In this document: piece after piece, positions 6,167-8,640 of the stretch | Layout of the letters: each line of letters begins with the position of its first letter | Position numbering within the stretch: the first letter of the stretch is position 1 | NCBI GenBank assembly: GCA_007116835.1 | Contig: SKHS01000177.1 | Location: 1-8,640, forward strand | DNA from: Halomonas sp. | GTDB taxonomy: Bacteria; Pseudomonadota; Gammaproteobacteria; Pseudomonadales; Halomonadaceae | Direction: 5' to 3' | DNA length: 8,640 bases | Made by a program: the position numbers and the translations under genes | Notes under the pieces: model-generated | Database searches by the model: none | Seen by the model: the letters and a program-made list of their open reading frames with translations, nothing else | What the model was told of the DNA's origin: nothing

Positions 6167-6798
6167 CCCCTACCCTGCAAACGCTGCACATCAAGCAGAT
6201 AACGATCACCCTGGCAGGCGAAACGCTGCTGGCAATGCACCGTGACATTGCGCCAGGCGACGTATTAACCGTGATGGGCCCTTCTGGATCGGGAAAGTCC
6301 ACGCTACTGGCCTATCTGGCGGGCTTTTTGTCGCCTGCCTTTCAGGCCCAAGGTGAACTCTATCTTGGCGATAAACGCCTGGACACACTGCCCGCCGAAC
6401 GGCGCGGCATTGGCCTGCTGTTTCAGGACCCAATGCTATTTCCGCATTTAAGCGTGGCGGGGAATTTGCGCTTTGGTTTGCCACACCGTGCCAAAAACAA
6501 GCGCCAGCAAGTCTCCCTAGCGCTGGAACAGGTGGGGTTGGCGGACTTTGAAACTCGCGACCCAGCCACTCTTTCCGGCGGCCAGCAGGCCAGGGTGGCG
6601 CTGATGCGCCTGCTGCTTTCACAGCCCCGCGCCGTACTGCTGGATGAGCCATTTTCCAAGCTGGACACGGCCTTGCGCCAGGAAATGCGCACCCTCGTGT
6701 TCGGCCAACTGCGCGAGGCGGGCCTGCCCACACTGCTGGTCACCCATGATGAAGCCGATGCCCATGCCGCCGGTGGGCCGATCATTGCCCTGGGTTAA
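6163..6798 (+). CDS. ynjD: YnjD-like ABC transporter ATP-binding protein
   Basis: The 211-residue ATPase has every core ABC motif: Walker A GPSGSGKST (39-47), Q-loop FQDP (87-90), signature LSGGQQARVAL (137-147), Walker B AVLLDEP (157-163), D-loop SKLD (165-168) and H-loop VTHDE (193-197). It hydrolyses ATP at the cytoplasmic face of the fused YnjC-like permease. The chain stops soon after the H-loop, so it lacks the C-terminal regulatory extension of many importer ATPases, as in E. coli YnjD (about 217 residues). It overlaps the permease stop by 4 bp (ATGA) and is preceded by GAGGAG. Its 3' end overlaps the likely start of the next glycosyltransferase gene by 14 bp. Confidence 0.95.
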   Translation: MTPTLQTLHIKQITITLAGETLLAMHRDIAPGDVLTVMGPSGSGKSTLLAYLAGFLSPAFQAQGELYLGDKRLDTLPAERRGIGLLFQDPMLFPHLSVAGNLRFGLPHRAKNKRQQVSLALEQVGLADFETRDPATLSGGQQARVALMRLLLSQPRAVLLDEPFSKLDTALRQEMRTLVFGQLREAGLPTLLVTHDEADAHAAGGPIIALG

Positions 6799-7492
6799 CC
6801 CGGGCGTTGAGTCGCCTAAACTTAGCATTGTAATTCCAATGCTGAATGAGGCTGCAGGGATTGAAGCGGCATTGACGCTGCTGCAACCACTGCGAGAGAC
6901 AGGCGTGGAAATTATTGTGGTCGATGGCGGAAGTCACGATAACAGCGTGGCGCTGGCCACCCCGCTAGTGGATAAGCTATTGACGAGTGACCCTGGCCGG
7001 GCGCGGCAGATGAACCTGGGCGCAGAACACGCGAACGCACCGACGCTGCTGTTTCTTCATGCCGATACCCGGCTTCCCGAAGGAGCCAGTAAGCTAATCA
7101 CCCAGGCACTGGAAGCCAGTGCTTGGGGGCGGTTTGATATTCAACTTGAGGGCAAAAGCCGCTGGCTGCCTATCGTTAGCCGGATGATGAACCTACGCTC
7201 ACGGCTAAGCGGTATCGCCACCGGCGACCAGAGCCTGTTTCTTCGCCGAGAGTCGTTTGACGCAGTGGGCGGCTTTCCCGACCAGCCACTAATGGAAGAT
7301 ATCGAGCTAAGCAAGCAGCTGAAGATGCTTTCTCCCCCCGTCTGTCTACGCACCAAAGTGGTAAGCTCAGGCAGGCGCTGGGATCAGTTTGGTGCCTGTA
7401 AAACCATTTACCTCATGTGGCGGCTGCGTTACCGCTACTGGCGCGGCGTAAGCGCCACCCAACTGGCCAAGGAGTATCGCAATGCCCGTTAA
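6785..7492 (+). CDS. family-2 glycosyltransferase, TIGR04283 type (rSAM/selenodomain-associated)
   Basis: The product is about 235 residues with a GT-A glycosyltransferase-2 fold. Diagnostic segments are LSIVIPMLNE (13-22, nucleotide-binding strand), IIVVDGGSHDNS (43-54), DPGRARQMNLGA (69-80), LLFLHADTRLP (88-98, with an HAD in place of DxD), WGRFDIQL (114-121), LSGIATGDQSLFLRR (141-155), and GGFPDQPLMEDIELSKQLK (162-180) with the ED catalytic-base region. TIGR04283 proteins usually occur with TIGR04282 proteins, exactly as here, and are often called arsenosugar biosynthesis glycosyltransferases. The start is uncertain: TTG 6785 with GGTGGG seven bases upstream keeps the whole domain, while ATG 6839 would cut into its first strand. 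Upstream in-frame ATGs (for example 6764) would lengthen the overlap with ynjD. The acceptor and donor are unknown. Confidence 0.85.
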   Translation: MPWVNPGVESPKLSIVIPMLNEAAGIEAALTLLQPLRETGVEIIVVDGGSHDNSVALATPLVDKLLTSDPGRARQMNLGAEHANAPTLLFLHADTRLPEGASKLITQALEASAWGRFDIQLEGKSRWLPIVSRMMNLRSRLSGIATGDQSLFLRRESFDAVGGFPDQPLMEDIELSKQLKMLSPPVCLRTKVVSSGRRWDQFGACKTIYLMWRLRYRYWRGVSATQLAKEYRNAR

Positions 7493-8114
7493 GCCAACCG
7501 TGCAGCCTCATTTACATCTGCTGGCCAAAGCCCCACTGCCAGGGCAGGCGAAAACGCGCTTAATTCCTTGCCTGGGGCCAGAAGGCGCGGCGCAAGCCCA
7601 CGCCACCATGGTTCGCCACTGCGTTGCCACCGCCTGCCAAGCCCTGGGATCGCAACACGTCACACTATGGACTTCCTTAGAGCATCAGCACCCTTTGTTT
7701 GTGGAGCTGCAGGCTTACTACGGCATATCGCTCGCCGCTCAACTTCAGGGCGATGTGGGAATGCGCGTACGTCATGCACTGAATAGCACTCAAGGTCCGT
7801 CGATGGTGATGGGCACTGATTGCCCTAGTATCACCGTTGCCATGCTTAGGCAGTGCAGTGCAGCGCTTACAGACGTGCCAGTGGTGATTTTACCTGCCGA
7901 AGACGGCGGCTATGGGTTGATCGGCACTCATGACGATCATCCTAGCCTCTTTAAGAACATTCCTTGGGGAACCGAGCAAGTGCTCCAAGTCACTCGACAG
8001 CGGCTTGAAGCGCTGTCCTTGGAAGCCATCTTTCCCGACACCATGTGGGATATTGACCGCCCAGAAGACTGGCAGCGCTGGCAACACACCCTGCAATACG
8101 CAACCAAGGCGTAA
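7482..8114 (+). CDS. DUF2064 / TIGR04282 GT-A-fold transferase
   Basis: The 210-residue cytoplasmic protein belongs to DUF2064, a nucleotidyltransferase-like GT-A family. The N-terminal signature LLAKAPLPGQAKTRL (13-27) resembles the nucleotide-binding loop of sugar-nucleotide and cofactor nucleotidyltransferases. SMVMGTDCPSI (107-117) supplies the probable metal-binding Asp, PAEDGGYGLIG (138-148) is the next conserved block, and WDIDRPEDW (189-197) closes the domain. ATG 7482 overlaps the preceding glycosyltransferase by 11 bp and has AGGAG at a good distance. It is a regular partner of TIGR04283. The reaction is not known; it could be nucleotidyl transfer or glycosyl transfer within the same pathway. 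Confidence 0.9.
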   Translation: MPVKPTVQPHLHLLAKAPLPGQAKTRLIPCLGPEGAAQAHATMVRHCVATACQALGSQHVTLWTSLEHQHPLFVELQAYYGISLAAQLQGDVGMRVRHALNSTQGPSMVMGTDCPSITVAMLRQCSAALTDVPVVILPAEDGGYGLIGTHDDHPSLFKNIPWGTEQVLQVTRQRLEALSLEAIFPDTMWDIDRPEDWQRWQHTLQYATKA

Positions 8115-8187
8115 GGAATTCGCGCTGTGCGCCACTGATACTCACCGAATGTTATGTGTCTAACCTCCCCTGCCCCAGGAGCCTGCC

Positions 8188-8640
8188 ATGAACCGTCAGC
8201 GCCTACTGATTATCACCCTGCTGTTACTGGCCGTGCTCGGCTTTTACCTAAGCGGTGCCCACACGTTTTTCACCTTGGAAACCCTGCAAGCCTATCGCAG
8301 CGATTTCCAAGCAGCGTTTCAACGCTCACCTTGGCAAGTTGCGGGTATTTTCTTTGCCATATATGTGGTGATGACGGCGCTTTCACTACCAGGTGCGACA
8401 CTTCTCACCCTGCTGGGTGGCGCGCTTTTTGGCCTTGGCTGGGGGCTGTTGATTATCTCCTTTGCCAGCACTATCGGAGCCACGCTGGCGTTTTTAGTCT
8501 CGCGGTTTCTGTTTCGCCAACCCATTGAGAAGCGCTTTCCCCGCCAGTTTGAAACGGTCAACCGTGGCGTTGATAAAGACGGCGCCTTTTATCTCTTTAC
8601 CCTTCGCCTAGTGCCGGTGTTCCCATTTTTTATGATTAAC
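8188..8640 (+). CDS. TVP38/TMEM64 (DedA-superfamily) membrane protein, 3' end outside window
   Basis: The first 151 residues of an inner-membrane protein are present and the frame is open to the last base. It begins with an N-terminal transmembrane helix (about 5-22). It then has the family core: a segment at 51-65, the re-entrant LSLPGATLLTLLGGALFG (65-82), GWGLLIISFASTIGATLAFLVSRFLF (84-109, cited in two parts: STIGAT 94-99 and FLVSRF 102-107), and TLRLVPVFPFFMIN (138-151). Relatives include E. coli YdjX and YdjZ and eukaryotic TMEM64; some members of the wider superfamily are lipid scramblases. CAGGAG six bases before ATG 8188 supports the start. The 73-bp gap before it has no convincing terminator, so it is probably part of the operon. 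In E. coli, ydjXYZ also sit beside ynjABCD, supporting a shared role. Confidence 0.88.
   Translation, partial: MNRQRLLIITLLLLAVLGFYLSGAHTFFTLETLQAYRSDFQAAFQRSPWQVAGIFFAIYVVMTALSLPGATLLTLLGGALFGLGWGLLIISFASTIGATLAFLVSRFLFRQPIEKRFPRQFETVNRGVDKDGAFYLFTLRLVPVFPFFMIN

Noticed and set aside
6206..6733. Minus-strand open frame of 175 codons opposite ynjD
   Set aside because: It lies fully antisense to a gene with all ABC ATPase motifs and shows no domain of its own.
8115..8187. Terminator between the DUF2064 gene and the TVP38 gene
   Set aside because: Only a 4-bp GCGC-TGT-GCGC hairpin without a T-run is visible, so the genes are treated as co-transcribed.
8154..8528. Plus-strand 124-codon open frame overlapping the TVP38 gene
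   Set aside because: It is out of frame with the clear membrane protein beginning at 8188, which has a ribosome-binding site and family motifs; the shorter frame shows none.

Overview
The window reads as chromosomal DNA of a halophilic or marine gammaproteobacterium, most likely Halomonas or a close relative. This is inferred from moderately high GC, from gene content (a DmdA-like GcvT-fold protein beside an AsnC/Lrp regulator, and a YnjBCD-type transporter operon) and from the style of the proteins. No rRNA, tRNA, mobile element, CRISPR array or integrase is visible. Coding density is high; the three non-coding gaps of note are 1209-1461, 1954-2206 and 8115-8187.

Left part (30-1953, minus strand). 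An AsnC/Lrp-family regulator (1462-1953) lies upstream of, and in the same direction as, a folate-dependent methyltransferase-type protein of the GcvT/DmdA family (30-1208). The 253-bp gap between them holds a probable minus-strand terminator next to the regulator and several dyad symmetries. One long interrupted inverted repeat (1237-1269) sits just upstream of the DmdA-like start and is a reasonable operator candidate. The simplest reading is a regulator controlling a neighbouring catabolic demethylase gene.

Right part (2207-8640, plus strand). A tightly packed, probably single operon starts after a divergent intergenic region. It encodes an aminoglycoside/choline-kinase-fold phosphotransferase (2207-3241), the three parts of a YnjBCD ABC importer (solute-binding protein 3266-4483, fused double permease 4487-6166, ATPase 6163-6798), a family-2 glycosyltransferase of the TIGR04283 type (6785-7492), a DUF2064/TIGR04282 GT-A-fold transferase (7482-8114), and the first 151 residues of a TVP38/TMEM64 (DedA-superfamily) membrane protein that runs off the window (8188-8640). 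The junctions between 3242 and 7492 are overlaps or spacers of 24 bp or less, which points to translational coupling.

How they may work together (inference): a small solute is imported by YnjBCD, phosphorylated by the kinase-fold protein, and used by two GT-A-fold enzymes at or near the membrane, with the TVP38 protein acting on a lipid or membrane step. The order resembles, in logic only, a kinase/transporter/nucleotidyltransferase/transferase cassette such as lic1. The substrate is unknown. ThiB/ThiP-like transport suggests a thiamine-like or amino-alcohol compound, while the TIGR04282/TIGR04283 pair is known from radical-SAM arsenosugar/selenodomain neighbourhoods. This operon is the part of the window most likely to be an undescribed system.
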